Below, piece by piece: positions 33,351 through 43,281 of a stretch of 64,000 nucleotides of DNA. The stretch spans positions 76,415,763 through 76,479,762 of the forward strand of contig OZ024830.1 in the NCBI GenBank assembly GCA_964016985.1, read 5' to 3'. The notes under the pieces are model-generated. The model saw only the letters and a list, made by a program, of their open reading frames with translations. It had not been told where the DNA came from and did not search any database. The translations under genes and the position numbers were made by a program. Source of the stretch: Anodontia alba (Eukaryota > Mollusca > Bivalvia > Lucinida > Lucinidae). How positions within the stretch are numbered: the first letter of the stretch is position 1; each line of letters opens with the position of its first letter.

Positions 33351-33359
33351 GCTTTACTT

Positions 33360-33458
33360 TGTTTGTGTTGAGGTTTTACGGCCCAGTCAACCCATTAGCG
33401 TCATGTCAAGAGCTGCCAGTTTACCTAGCCACACTTTCTGCAGGGCTGCAAGGGTTAA
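33360..33458 (-). mobile_element. SINE-1 tail fragment
   Basis: GTTGAGGTTTTACGGCCCAG, TCAACCCATTAGCGTCATG and AGTTTACCTAGCCACAC. Confidence 0.7.
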
Positions 33459-33465
33459 AGCAAAT

Positions 33466-33661
33466 TTCCCTTGTCCTGTTGAATAAATTAAGATGCCGCA
33501 CCCACTTCTAATTTTCAGCCAATCAGATTACTTGATCCTGATTATTGCTATAAATTCACATACTTAATGGAAAACAGTGCAGATCCAGATCAGTTGGCTT
33601 CTTCAGATCTACACTGCTTTCAAAGGCAGCGCATATCCAGGTTCAGCAGGACAAGGGTTAA
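33466..33661. mobile_element. MITE-G copy 3
   Basis: CCCTTGTCCTGTTGAATAAA to TTCAGCAGGACAAGGGTTAA; AGCCAATCAGATTACTTGAT body; the hairpin right arm is shortened. Confidence 0.75.
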
Positions 33662-33832
33662 TTGTTCTTTTTTTATATATTATTTACAGCGAAAATAAAA
33701 CTTGATATTTCATGTGAATCATCTGCTATACAGACTATTCACATGAAATATCAAGCCTCATTTTCTCTAAAAAATAAAAAAAATAATTAATTATAAAGTT
33801 TCATCTGCAATTAGTTCTTTTAGGGTAAATAG
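33662..33832. mobile_element. MITE-E copy 4
   Basis: GATATTTCATGTGAATCATC with the complement CTATTCACATGAAATATCAA, then AAGTTTCATCTGC. Confidence 0.7.
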
Positions 33833-33837
33833 TTATT

Positions 33838-34064
33838 TTAACCCATTTATGCCTTGTGTCCCATAAAAGGGACATTGGCATTCAGTGCAGACCAAGATCT
33901 GACGCTGCAGAATGAGGAATCTGATTAGCATCTACACAGTTTGCATTAAATACAGGAATTTCTATCAAACATGGTAAAAATAACTAGCCAGACCCCCTCC
34001 TATTTGAAATGGACCAGTCCAAAGAGTTTATGTAGAAGAGTCTTCTTGGCATAAATGGGTTTTA
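33838..34064. mobile_element. MITE-F copy 4
   Basis: TTTTAACCCATTTATGCCTT to GGCATAAATGGGTTTT, with ACAGGAATTTCTATCAAACA and GGACCAGTCCAAAGAGTT. Confidence 0.8.
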
Positions 34065-34202
34065 AAATGAGCATACAACACTTTCCTAAAATAACATTTT
34101 TATAAACTTTATTTCTCATAACTGCATTTATTTTCAGGTTGATGAAGGACTTTATTAATTAAGGTCACACATACAATAATTTTCCCTTATAGAGTACAAA
34201 AC

Positions 34203-34491
34203 ATTGATTGTGTTGGGGTTTAACGACACGTCAACCCTTGTGGGTCATTTTGTGTCGTCTCCCAGAGAAAGGGAGAAAAGAGATAGAAGAGATAGTAGAG
34301 GAGATGAAAGAGACGATTAGTGAAGAAATAGGAACAGGAATGAAAGTGAATAAACAGAAGAAATAAAAACATTCCCCCTCTACCCTTACCTGCTACAAGG
34401 ATAGCAGGCCTTGCTCAACTGTAAGCCAATTTCAGTTGGACGCCCCGGTGACGTAAGATACACGACACCATTGCCACTCCCAACCACCCCC
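34203..34491 (-). mobile_element. SINE-2, complete
   Basis: ATTGATTGTGTTGGGG at the tail side to CACTCCCAACCACCCCC at the head side. The flanks AGAGTACAAAAC (34191-34202) and AGAGTACATAAC (34492-34503) form a 12-bp target duplication with one mismatch. Confidence 0.9.
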
Positions 34492-34763
34492 AGAGTACAT
34501 AACAAGGTCAGTGAAGAATGTACCTGAGAAGCATGATCTTGAGAAGTGCAAATTTGAAGCAAATTCAATACAATTCCAACAAACAATAATAAAGTTATCA
34601 ACGTTTGAAGATATCACTATTGCTTTTAGGATGCTGCCATTTTTGAGTATTCAATAAGGCTTTATGACATCAAATAGCCTTATGGTAAATGTCCTAAAGT
34701 TTTGAACCTTTTATTCTATATTATTTTGGCCTAAATTTTGCTTTCTATGCCCTTGTTTCTTAA

Positions 34764-34868
34764 AATACTTAGTGGAATGGCAAACAGCATAGACCCTGAT
34801 CAAACTGCTCCAGGAGCAGTTTGATCTGTCTGCACTGTTTGCATATGTCGTTTTGTCAGAAACTTTGG
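34764..34868. mobile_element. Hairpin fragment, GCATAGACCCTGATCAAACTG
   Basis: ATACTTAGTGGAATGGCAAA then ACCCTGATCAAACTGCTCC/GGAGCAGTTTGATC. Matches 61806-61906 and the centre of 21711-21902. Confidence 0.65.
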
Positions 34869-35308
34869 AGTTCGCAATTTTAGGACAACCACTTTAATAT
34901 ATGACCTAAATATTAATATAAAATTTGCAGCAATATTCAACCTCTGTCTTTGTATATATAGTTCATTAATCATTTATTGAGTTTGCTTAAAAACTGTACT
35001 GTTTTATGTCAGAAAGTAGATTTAAATATTTTGAAATATTTATATCCTCATCTAATATTCAAAGTGGCAGAGCCTTGATATTAGTTTTAAAATCTTAAAA
35101 AATATTTATCTTCCTTAGTTTTTATTTGCTTTTCATCAAATTTGTACCAAAATGCAATATTTGTCAAGATATTTTAACTAAAACACAGTCTTCACCAAAT
35201 TTTACTTCTTTTAATCACTCTAGACAAACAAAATGCACGTTATTTCACACTTTTAAGTTAACTCAAACTCGTGAATATAAAAACAGCATAAATATCTGTA
35301 CAACTAGA
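34869..35308. other. Unassigned AT-rich stretch
   Basis: Very AT-rich. The 35126-35350 plus frame has no recognisable domain. Confidence 0.4.
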
Positions 35309-35775
35309 AATGTGTTTGTTAGATACTATGCCCCTGACAAACTTGCATAAAATAAATCAGATTTTTTTCCCCAAGTTAATCAGATTATTGTCTCCTCAGA
35401 CCAATACGCTAACCAAGTTTCAAAGCCCTAGCTCAAATAGCTGCTGATCAGGGTCCAGTTGTTCGAAGTTAATGACATTGTTAGTTAACATTTCGTTAAA
35501 ATTTACATGGAGTGATAAGCAAATATGCTGAAATTTTTTGCTGAAAATATATGAGTAGCTTTCGCAGTGCAAAAGCTACTCACATTTTTTCAGCAAAAAA
35601 TTTCAGAATATTGTACATGTATATCGGATCTGCTAAAACAGTTAACGAAATGACCCTTAACGAGCTCGATAAGCTAACAACACTTTGAACAACTGGGCCC
35701 AGAAAAGCACGAAAACAAATAAATGGATGAACAACCAAACAGCAATATGCCCCTCCAAATTCTTTCAAGTTGGGG
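35309..35775. mobile_element. Short 'ACTAGAAATGTG...GGGGGCATAA' element split by MITE-A
   Basis: ACTAGAAATGTGTTTGTTAG at left. Right end hairpin ATGCCCCTCCAAATTC...GTTGGGGGCATAA. MITE-A (35451-35700) sits in the middle. A short relative is at 37172-37322. Confidence 0.55.
35451..35700. mobile_element. MITE-A copy 4
   Basis: GGGTCCAGTTGTTCGAAG to GAACAACTGGGCCC; GTGAGTAGC core with minor changes. Confidence 0.85.
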
Positions 35776-36049
35776 GCATAATTACAGTAATGAATCATTT
35801 CTTACTTATTTGCTATCATATAATTTTACTTACCAAAGCTTATAACAACAATTTTTAAACACCCTCTTGAATACATTAAACAAGTAAATATTTAAAGCAT
35901 AACATTCAGAACATAACAAGTTTTCTAAATGCTACAAAATGGAGCACTTGTGATCCCTGCTACCAATGAAAGCATCCAAGTACCGCATGAATTATTACGC
36001 AACATTCAAACCCATACTATGCACTTTCTATTTTGGGCAATGCATCAAC

Positions 36050-36414
36050 ACTTAGCAAGCTGGGTAATAATTTCAGCAGACCACAGCCTGAAATATTTTA
36101 TTTTTTTCTCAGGAAATAGGCTTTGATATTTCATGCAAATTGTCTCCTGAGGAAAAATAAAATAAATATCACAGGGGTCATTCTAGAACATTCAGAGAGG
36201 GAGAAGTTTTGTGACAATTTTAGGGAGAAATTTTGGTCAAAATTTTGGATTTCCCTATACATTCTATACCTTTTTACTTCTCCCTCAGCTCAAGACAGAG
36301 AGAAGTCAGCCAGCTTAGGGAGACTTTTTCTCCCAAATTGCCCTCTAGGATGACCCTTCAGTGATATCGTCAATGTGTCATCTGCTGAATTCACCCATAT
36401 AGTGGTAAAGGTTA
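36050..36414. mobile_element. MITE-D split by a 190-bp TIR element
   Basis: CAGCAGACCACAGCCTGAAA, TTTCATGCAAATTGTCTCCT on the left; GTGTCATCTGCTGAATTCAC and GTGGTAAAGGTTAA on the right. The insert lies between. Confidence 0.7.
36171..36362 (+). mobile_element. ~190-bp MITE with CAGGGGTCAT ends
   Basis: AGGGGTCATTCTAGAACATT at left; CTCTAGGATGACCCTTCA at right is its near-complement. The same element lies inverted at 59703-59903. The interior (GGGAGAAGTTTTG...CTTCTCCCTCAGC) is itself a weak foldback. Confidence 0.75.
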
Positions 36415-36538
36415 AATGACATATGGGACTGGTAACAACACATACCAGCCTACCTGCCCTTCCTCTTCTAAGCATGTTCTACTATACAACAGTTACTGAG
36501 GTAAAAGAGCCAGTGAAGGCAGTAATAGGAGACTTCTG

Positions 36539-36956
36539 TTACTTTTGTACCAAAACATACCTTATGAGTGAAGATTGGAATCACCCTGGAGGTGATTCAA
36601 AGGAGTATCCATATTGTTTGTGTTGAGGTTGGTTTTACGGCCTAGTCAACCCAATGGGGTCATGTCAAGCAGGGTCAGTTTACCTAACCACACGTTTACT
36701 GGGCAGGTTTAGTCCTCTAAGCAGTTAACCAGTATTGCGCACATTCTTCTGCCAGAAACTGACAACTGCCCTTCTTGAATCAGCGGAAGGGAGAGAATGA
36801 CCGTAGAAAATATTTCACGATCAATCTCCACGAAAGAATGTTGCCGACCTCGGTGGGGGTTGAACCCACGACCTCCTGGTCTCCAGTCGGACAGTGCATC
36901 CAACTGAGCCACCGAGGCTGGGAGTATCCATATGATAAGTTTTGGTGTAAAAATAA
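36539..36956. mobile_element. MITE-P split by SINE-1
   Basis: ACCAAAACATACCTTATGAG, GGAATCACCCTGGAGGTGAT and AAGTTTTGGTGTAAAA. A second copy without insert lies at 39161-39270, and a worn one at 33055-33125. Confidence 0.65.
36615..36920 (-). mobile_element. SINE-1, complete
   Basis: Tail TGTTTGTGTTGAGGTTGG, body GGTTTAGTCCTCTAAGCAGT, CCAGAAACTGACAACTGCCC. Head read on the minus strand: CAGCCTCGGTGGCTCAGTTG with B box GGGTTCAACCCC. A 13-bp target duplication GGAGTATCCATAT lies at 36602-36614 and 36921-36933. Confidence 0.95.
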
Positions 36957-37171
36957 TTTTAACCCTTACAGCACCAATCAAAACTGCAGCAGACGACATT
37001 TTGAAATATTTTTTTTAATTTTTCAAAGAAAACAAGTCATGATATTTCATGTGACTCGTCTGCCAAGCAGACGATTCACATGAAATATCAAGACTTGGTT
37101 TCTTTGAAAAATTAAAAAAATAAAAATAAATGTCGTCTGCTACAAATTTTGCTTGGCGCTTTATGGGTTAA
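36957..37171. mobile_element. MITE-E copy 5, full length
   Basis: TTAACCCTTACAGCACCAAT to GGCGCTTTATGGGTTAA; core TTTCATGTGACTCGTCTGCC with complement. Confidence 0.8.
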
Positions 37172-37322
37172 ACTAGAAATGTGTCCAAAGGACACAGATG
37201 CCCCCTCCTGAAAAACTTAAACACAAATTGCTAATGCATTCTCAAATGCTGATGGAGACAGACGGATGGACAAAGGTATCACTATATGCCCTTTCCCCAT
37301 TCTTCAAATGATGGGGGCATAA
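37172..37322. mobile_element. Short ACTAGAAATGTG...GGGGGCATAA element
   Basis: ACTAGAAATGTGTCCAAAGG, ACACAGATGCCCCC, a GACAGACGGATGGACAAAGG stretch and the terminal hairpin TATGCCCTTTCCCC...GATGGGGGCATAA. About 150 bp with no tandem core. Confidence 0.65.
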
Positions 37323-37348
37323 AAATCCAAATTATCACCTATTCAAGA

Positions 37349-37705
37349 CTAGAAATTTGTTTTTTAAAGAAAACAGATGTCTCCATCCATACCTAAATCA
37401 TGAGCTGACCTTCAAAGTAAGTCAAGGTCACCAATTTTCTAAAAAGGTCACCAAAGTATAATCAAATCTTCATATTGTCCCAGTGATGTATCTATGCAAC
37501 AGTGATCTAAACTGGTCCGTTAGTTAAGGAAACAGAATGCACAAAACTCTTTTTGGTTAAAATTCGACAATATTTTGAGCTGAAAATAAGGTCAATGTCA
37601 CCAAAATTTATTGACAGCTCATAAGCATGTCCAAACGATATATCCCTGTTACTTTGATGAAAATCTGCCTACTGGTTCAAAAGAATATATTACACTGCTG
37701 CCAAC
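37349..37705. repeat. ~165-bp tandem repeat, two units
   Basis: Begins ACTAGAAATTTG. Units share AAGTCAAGGTCACCAATTTT / AAGGTCAATGTCACCAAAAT and a GTTCAAAAGAATAT-type end. Related to 21160-21640. Confidence 0.6.
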
Positions 37706-38239
37706 GCTAAAGCTAACGGGATCCGGACAGAAAAGAAAATGTCCCAATCCACCTCTGATGGGAAGGAGGTGGGTCATAATGAGCAGACAACATTTTCAAC
37801 CATATTTTATAACATTTTTTCCCCACAAGATACTGTCATTGTATTTCTTCTCAGAGGGAACATAACTTTGTTTTTTTTTAAGATTTTGAAAACTTCAGAG
37901 CTATTACTGTTTACTCTAATAAGCTCTTTAAATTTGCTGGTATTTAATTTTGCACTTTTATGTTTACTGTGAAAATCAGGAATTTAGATATAGCACAAAC
38001 GTCTATACAATGTCAATAATCTCATATAGCCCCACTAATTTGCAATCAGATAATTTTGCCTCTTAAAGCAGGCCAGAGCATAACAGAACCACTTCTGAAG
38101 CACCCTCCTGAATATAGAATACAAGTGAATATTTAAAGCAATAAAATACAGAATATAACAACTTTTCTAGATGCTACAAAATGATGGGCTTTGTATCCCT
38201 GCTGTCAATTAAAGCATCCAAAAATATAATATATGCTAT
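37706..38239. other. Unassigned AT-rich stretch
   Basis: The 37739-37972 plus frame is Phe/Leu-rich from AT-rich DNA; no domain seen. Confidence 0.4.
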
Positions 38240-38521
38240 CCATTACGAAAACACGCCTATTCAAATATATTGTAATTTTCACCTCCAAAAAACTGAAAAT
38301 TTTCAGATGAAAAACTCTGATATTTTTCATATTTCTGCTCAAAACATAGATTGTGGGTACTTGTTAGAACCACCTTGGCGAGGCGGTTCTAACGAGTACC
38401 CACAATTTATGTTTTCGAGCAGAAATAAGAAAAATAATGTATACCCCTGTAAACCCCAGTTTTACTATATAAAAGTGGGGTTTAAGGGTGTCAAAATTAT
38501 ATAGGTATGTTTTCGTGATGG
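38240..38521 (+). mobile_element. MITE-B3, full length
   Basis: CCATTACGAAAACACGCCTA at left; TATGTTTTCGTGATGG at right is its complement. Core ATAGATTGTGGGTACTTGTT. Confidence 0.85.
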
Positions 38522-38555
38522 TGCTATCAATTAAAACACCCAAAAACATAAAACC

Positions 38556-38739
38556 AAAGCTCCAAATAAGGCACTTTATACAGCCAAAAAGTATTGGTAA
38601 TTTTTCTTATTTTTCCACAAAATGTATGTTAAGGGTACTCATTAGAAGTGCCTCACCAAGGCACTTCTAATGAGTGCCCAAAACATACGATTTTAAGAAC
38701 ATGTAGATAATTAAGAAAAAATATTTATCTGGAGCTTTG
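38556..38739. mobile_element. MITE-B2
   Basis: AAAGCTCCAAATAAGGCACT to TTATCTGGAGCTTTG; core GGTACTCATTAGAAGTGCC. Confidence 0.8.
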
Positions 38740-38770
38740 TAAAATGCACTTTTTATTTGAGGCCTGGCAT

Positions 38771-39001
38771 TAACCCTTAACACACCCAGCTAATTTGCAG
38801 CAGAGGACATTTTCATTTTTTATTTTTCAAAGAAAATAAAACTTAACATGTGAATCATCTGCCTTGCAGATGATCCTAGCAGACGATTCACTTGCAATGT
38901 CAAGTCTTATTCACTCAGAATAACCTCCCCACCCCCATGACCCCACAAAAAAAAAATCAGAATGTTGTCTGCTGCAATTGTGATAGATGTTTTAAGGGTT
39001 A
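38771..39001. mobile_element. MITE-E copy 6
   Basis: ATTAACCCTTAACACACCCA to GTTTTAAGGGTTAA. The core arm is duplicated (GCAGATGATCC, GCAGACGATTC). Confidence 0.7.
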
Positions 39002-39160
39002 AGAAAGACAATAAAATGACACATGAGGCCAGTGAAGACATCCCTGTCCAATCAAAGTAATCAAAAGAAAGTATGGTGTATGATATAATTACCGGACATA
39101 CCCGTAAAAATGCACGGTCAAGCAATTTCTGAGTCTTCAAATTATGGCCCCTTTACTTTT

Positions 39161-39270
39161 TGTTACTTTTGAACCAAAATATACCTTGTGGGTAAAGATT
39201 GGAATCACTTTGGAAAGGTGATTCAAATGAGTATCCACTCTGATACAAAGTCAGTTTTGATGTAAATATA
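39161..39270. mobile_element. MITE-P
   Basis: ACCAAAATATACCTTGTGGG, GGAATCACTTTGGAAAGGTG, GTTTTGATGTAAA. Confidence 0.6.
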
Positions 39271-39621
39271 ATAAAAAAATAATCTAAATTTTAAAATTTG
39301 AATTTTTTAAAATTATGATTTATGATAAGCAAATACTGTTGGTACTTATTTAAATCATCTCATCTTGTCAATTAAATACTTTTCTCATTAAAGCCTCTTC
39401 CAAACTTTCAAGTATACTCTTAAATGGTGAATATATTACTACACATAAGTGTTCGGTGTGGTAATTAGATTTAATACTGTGTATTTGTTATTCTTGCAGA
39501 AAAACATTATGTGCATACTCTTGGAAATCCCTGAACAAGATCTTTCAAATGGCTTCTACAAGATCTATTTTGGTGCAAATATTAAAAAAGTTATCCTTAA
39601 TTCAATTATTTTATCTGGAGG

Positions 39622-39690
39622 AATATCATTGTGGTTTATCTACAGCGGCAATTTCTATTTCATAGCTGATATTGGTGTTATGATATTAAA
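39622..39690 (+). repeat. Inverted partner of 40022-40101
   Basis: TTGTGGTTTATCTACAGCGG, CAATTTCTATTTCATAGCTG and ATATTGGTGTTATG mirror CTGTGGTCTGTCTACACCGG, CAATTTCTATTTTGTAACTG and AAACTGGTGTTGCG on the other strand, about 80 percent identical, with ~330 bp between. Confidence 0.6.
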
Positions 39691-39963
39691 ACGAGTCCTG
39701 CAATTTCTGAAACTTGTGATGAGTTTTCTTTTGTCTTAATCTTGTTTATTTTGAGCTCTTGTTATCATTTGTTTGATAATTTGTAACTGGGCAATAGATT
39801 TTTATATGTTATCAGCTAATTGTGGAGAGTTTGTCATTCCTGTTTCATCACAAAGCAAGAACGATCCATGCAAAATCAGAACAAAATAGCTATTTCTTGC
39901 CAATAATAAAGTTAATAGAATGCTTTCTCCATAATATGAAATGAAAAAGTGAGAAATAAAAGT

Positions 39964-40101
39964 CTAAATTTTAGGAGTGACACCAATCAGAAACAAAGTT
40001 TTGGTTTCCTCGTCTGTAACTGTGAAGATTTTTACCGCAACACCAGTTTCAGTTACAAAATAGAAATTGCCGGTGTAGACAGACCACAGTGAATAATGAA
40101 C
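39964..40101 (-). CDS. Possible terminal exon, unrecognised
   Basis: On the minus strand GCTGCATTTTACAG is followed by an open frame from 40101: VHYSLWSVYTGNFYFVTETG, VAVKIFTVTDEETKTLFLIG, VTPKI, then TAG at 39964-39966, 46 codons entering in phase 0. It lies 1.1 kb past the GLTP stop codon and would join in phase with the exon at 46887-46964, so it might be an alternative last exon or belong to another gene. A diverged copy on the plus strand at 39622-39690 reads SLWFIYSGNFYFIADIGV in the same relative frame. That could mean either a duplicated coding exon or a foldback repeat. I recognise no family. Confidence 0.3.
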   Translation of the reverse strand, partial: VHYSLWSVYTGNFYFVTETGVAVKIFTVTDEETKTLFLIGVTPKI

Positions 40102-40166
40102 CTGTAAAATGCAGCATCATTAGATCAGAAATCTACCCAGATAGTTTTTTTTCTTATTTCTCTACA

Positions 40167-40355
40167 AAAACCACAGTTCCAAATAAGACACTTTTTTAAC
40201 CACAAAGTATCAACATTTTCTACTTATCCATGAAAACATACTTTGTGGGTACTCATTAGAAATGTCTCATTGATTGAGGCCCTTCTAATAAGTACCCAGG
40301 ACATATGTTTTCATGGAGAAATTAGAAAAATATTTACATGATACCCTCTTCTGTC
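40167..40355. mobile_element. MITE-B2
   Basis: GTTCCAAATAAGACACTTTT at left; TTGTGGGTACTCATTAGAAA core; ATTTACATGATACCCTCTTC at right. Confidence 0.7.
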
Positions 40356-40488
40356 AAAAGCTACAATAATGTATGCAAGTTGCTTCTGATGAGTAACCAT
40401 GTTTTCATTGCAAAATAACCAAATTATTATACTTTTTGGTTGAAATCAGGTCTCTAACATCTACATCTGTGAAAAATACCCTATTTGT

Positions 40489-40497
40489 TCTTTTTTC

Positions 40498-40528
<31 letters not shown>

Positions 40529-40530
40529 AT
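40489..40530. repeat. (TTTTC)n then poly-T
   Basis: About five TTTTC units followed by a T run. Confidence 0.9.
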
Positions 40531-40805
40531 TTGTTGCTGTTATTTTTTATGGAAAAAGTAAAATATGAATACTTTTTTAATTTAAAACAGATATGCATTA
40601 TCTAGCGATATGTGCTGCACTAAATGGATAACATGGGAGTGCATTCCAGTTTATGTCTTCCCTGGCTGTCAAGGACAGTTTATGTCTATTCCTGTGTTAT
40701 AACGAATCTTTTACAATTTCTTAGATGACTAGCCTTAAGGGGACTCGATATCCTTGGTAGATTTTCTGTCACAGTTTTTCATCAAAGAAAACTTTTGAGA
40801 CTTTG

Positions 40806-40912
40806 TTTGCTTTCCTGCAATCCAATTCCTATCTGAAAAGTGGTCTATTTCAAAGGGAAAGAGTTCCTTTCCTTTTAGAGTAGACCCCTTTTCAGAAGGG
40901 AGGAAAAGGCAT
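40806..40912. mobile_element. MITE-C copy 3
   Basis: TGTTTGCTTTCCTGCAATCC end; CTGAAAAGTGGTCTATTTCA and TTTTAGAGTAGACCCCTTTT arms. The right terminus is missing. Confidence 0.7.
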
Positions 40913-40941
40913 TATTTTAACAGTCCCATTCCCTTTGAAAA

Positions 40942-40947
40942 TTTATT
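40942..40947 (-). promoter_or_regulatory. Candidate polyadenylation signal for the GLTP gene
   Basis: TTTATT on the plus strand, AATAAA on the transcript, about 280 bases after the stop codon at 41228-41230. The only canonical hexamer I noticed in that interval. Unsupported beyond the motif. Confidence 0.3.
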
Positions 40948-40984
40948 CACTTCCCTTAAGGGCGGCAATTCTTTCAAAATTGTT

Positions 40985-41151
40985 CTTGGCTCCATCTGAA
41001 GAGGGGTCTACTCTAAAGGATATAATTTACTCCCGAATCTGAAAGGAGATCTGCTCTTAAAGGAAAGAATTTGCTCCCTTTGGGAGTAAATTCTTTCCTT
41101 TTATAACAGACCCCTTTTCAGGAGAGACTTAATGTGCAGGAAAGCAAACAG
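40985..41151. mobile_element. MITE-C copy 4, in the GLTP 3' UTR region
   Basis: GGGGTCTACTCTAAAGGATA, AAATTTACTCC-like arms, core AAGAATTTGCTCCCTTTGGG and terminus GTGCAGGAAAGCAAACAGG. It starts 77 bases after the stop codon of the GLTP gene. Confidence 0.75.
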
Positions 41152-41227
41152 GAAGGCACAAAAGTTACCTCCCTTGTAAAAAAATGACTGAAATCTACCA
41201 AGCATGTCCATTCCCCTTAAGTCCCCA

Positions 41228-41353
41228 TTACTGATCACCACAGCCTGACAATCTTAAAAGATCATCTTGACAATCAAATTGTTGATAAAGTCTTCCTAGA
41301 TGATGGGCAAATTGTCTCAGTGCTTTTTCATAAACTGTCAGTTCCTCAATCAC
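41228..41353 (-). CDS. GLTP-domain gene, last coding exon
   Basis: A 22-base T-rich tract ends in CAG at 41354-41356. The exon then reads VIEELTVYEKALRQFAHHLG, RLYQQFDCQDDLLRLSGCGD, Q and TAA (41228-41230). It enters in phase 0, matching the end of the 46887-46964 exon. Its position and helix-like pattern fit the last helix of the GLTP fold, which runs to the C-terminus in family members. The polypyrimidine tract is unusually long and uniform (13 T plus TTTT). Sequence conservation of this last helix is low in the family, so the call rests mainly on splice sites, phase and order. Confidence 0.78.
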   Translation of the reverse strand: MIEELTVYEKALRQFAHHLGRLYQQFDCQDDLLRLSGCGDQ

Positions 41354-41356
41354 CTG

Positions 41357-41849
41357 AAAAAAAAAAAAAGACAGCTGCATAGTCATAAAACAATGTAAAC
41401 TTTAATCAATTTTTCAATATTCCTTGAACAGGGTTGTCACCCTTGAGCCAATTCTAAATTCCCAGACTTTTCCCTCACCTTATCACCTTATAGCAGTTTT
41501 CTCTGATAAAATCTGACAAAATATAATGGCCTCAAACCTCCCCTATAGTGGCCCCATTCCTATTAACTTTAAAACATTTACCTTTTTTTCAACAGAGATG
41601 CCTAGTGTTAAATCACTGGCTTATTTTCAAACTTCAACTTTTTACCTTGGGAAATATCCAGAAAACTGCCATAGCCATCAAAAAAGTTAGTCTAAAATTA
41701 CAAAATTTCCTGGCTTTTCCTAATTTCACTGATCTTTTTTTTAAAGTTTCCTGACTTTTCACTGAACTTGAAAAATTTTCAAATTTACCTGACTTTTCCC
41801 CTATGTTGAACTCATGATGTGCTCCTCCTCATTTCAATTTTTTAGTTTC
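41357..41849. other. Intron sequence, no recognised repeat
   Basis: AT-rich, with recurring short TTTCCTGACTTTTC / CCAGACTTTTCCC phrases (41455-41810). No gene seen. Confidence 0.45.
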
Positions 41850-41985
41850 AGTTAGACTTTTTCAACCCAGACAACAATGTTAAGGTTGTGTCGAGAAGGT
41901 CAATTAACCTACACACACTTTTCCTGGACAGGCACAGTCCTCTAAGCAGTAAACCAGTGATTTTGCACATCTTTTCAATGAAATC
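41850..41985 (-). mobile_element. SINE-1, diverged fragment
   Basis: AGGTTGTGTCGAGAAGGTCA, CTGGACAGGCACAGTCCTCT and AAGCAGTAAACCAGTG follow SINE-1 order. Confidence 0.55.
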
Positions 41986-41990
41986 CAAGA

Positions 41991-43164
41991 AACAAGAGGC
42001 CCATTGGCCACTTCTCGCTCACCTGAGTGACATAGCCACTTACAGATATGCAGATGTTATGCAACATTTTTCCAATTCTCTCATTGCAACTAATGAAAGG
42101 ATCATCATTTGAGCAGTTCTTGGTTTTGAAGAAGAAGAATGTGTTTTTTATTATTATTATTTCACCATATATGGGCAACACAGTCAATGGAGCATGACCA
42201 TTTGAATAAATACTCAATCCTGTTTCAACAACAGGATCAAAATATAAGTTGGTGGAAATTGTCCAAGCGGTTTCTGAAGAGAATTTATTTAACAATGTCA
42301 CAATTCATACATGTACACAGCACATGGGCAGGGGAAGATAACCCTTGCAGAAAAAAATTAAAGCTTTTGCTACTTAATCATATATTGTAAGTTTTAGACA
42401 CGTCAGCTATTTTTGTCTTTGTGTGTGTGTTCATTGCTCTCAAAGGTCGTTCTTTTTATAATCTATTTATCTTTGCCTGGGCCTAGTTGTTCAAAGCTAA
42501 CGACATCGTTAGTTAACGATTCATTAAAATTTACATCGAGTGATACACAAATATGCTGAAATTTTTTGCTGAAAAAATGTGAGTAGCTTTTGCAATGCAA
42601 AAGCTACTCACATTTTTTCAGCAAAAAATATCAAAATAATGTATATTGAATCCGCTAAAAAGTTAACAAAATGACCCTTAACGAGCTCGTTAAGCTAACG
42701 ACGCTTTAAACAACCGGGCCCAGAATGTAAGGACTTGCCAAGCTCATATCTTCATTGAGTAAGTGGGACACGAGGTATTTCCATTGCATGTTGCCACTCC
42801 TACCTATGCTACAAATCCTATATCTCTTTACAAGGCCAAGCATTTATCAAATGATCGTAAGTGCCAAATATGGTTCATATCACTTCACTGGTTATGGAGA
42901 AAATGCAATTTAACCATAATGATTTTCCCATTTTAAGCCAATGGGAGCTTTCTGTTGATATGGTAATCAAACCATGAGGCAGATCACCACAATTTTAGCT
43001 ATTTTTTAAATCCCCCTACCCAAGCAACATTCTTCCCAATTAGGGACAAAGTTTCAATGGCTTTGGAGGGTTGTCATATGAAAGTGTTGATGGACAGAAG
43101 GACGAACCAGATGGACAAAAATGATCACTGAAGCTCATCCTGAGCATAGCTAAGGTGAACTAAC
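41991..43164 (+). mobile_element. CAAGAGG-family element 3
   Basis: AACAAGAGGCCCATTGGCCA with TCGCTCACCTGAGTGAC at the start; AGCTCATCCTGAGCATAGCT and AAGGTGAACTAAC at the end. The terminal hairpin is worn. The body (for example AAGGATCATCATTTGAGC, CATATGGGCAACAC) shows no obvious tandem core and no coding capacity. Confidence 0.65.
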
Positions 43165-43281
43165 AAAGCAAACGTTGGGCAAAGAAATGAAATATAGGTG
43201 GTCATATATATGTACAGACATATGATAGACAGATCGATGGCTAGACACCGACTGGCAGCAACCACTGACCACAGGCAAAAT

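Noticed and set aside
39449..39739. 96-codon plus-strand ORF as a membrane protein
   Set aside because: Hydrophobicity comes from AT-rich sequence; only the 39622-39690 part has a related copy, recorded as a repeat instead.
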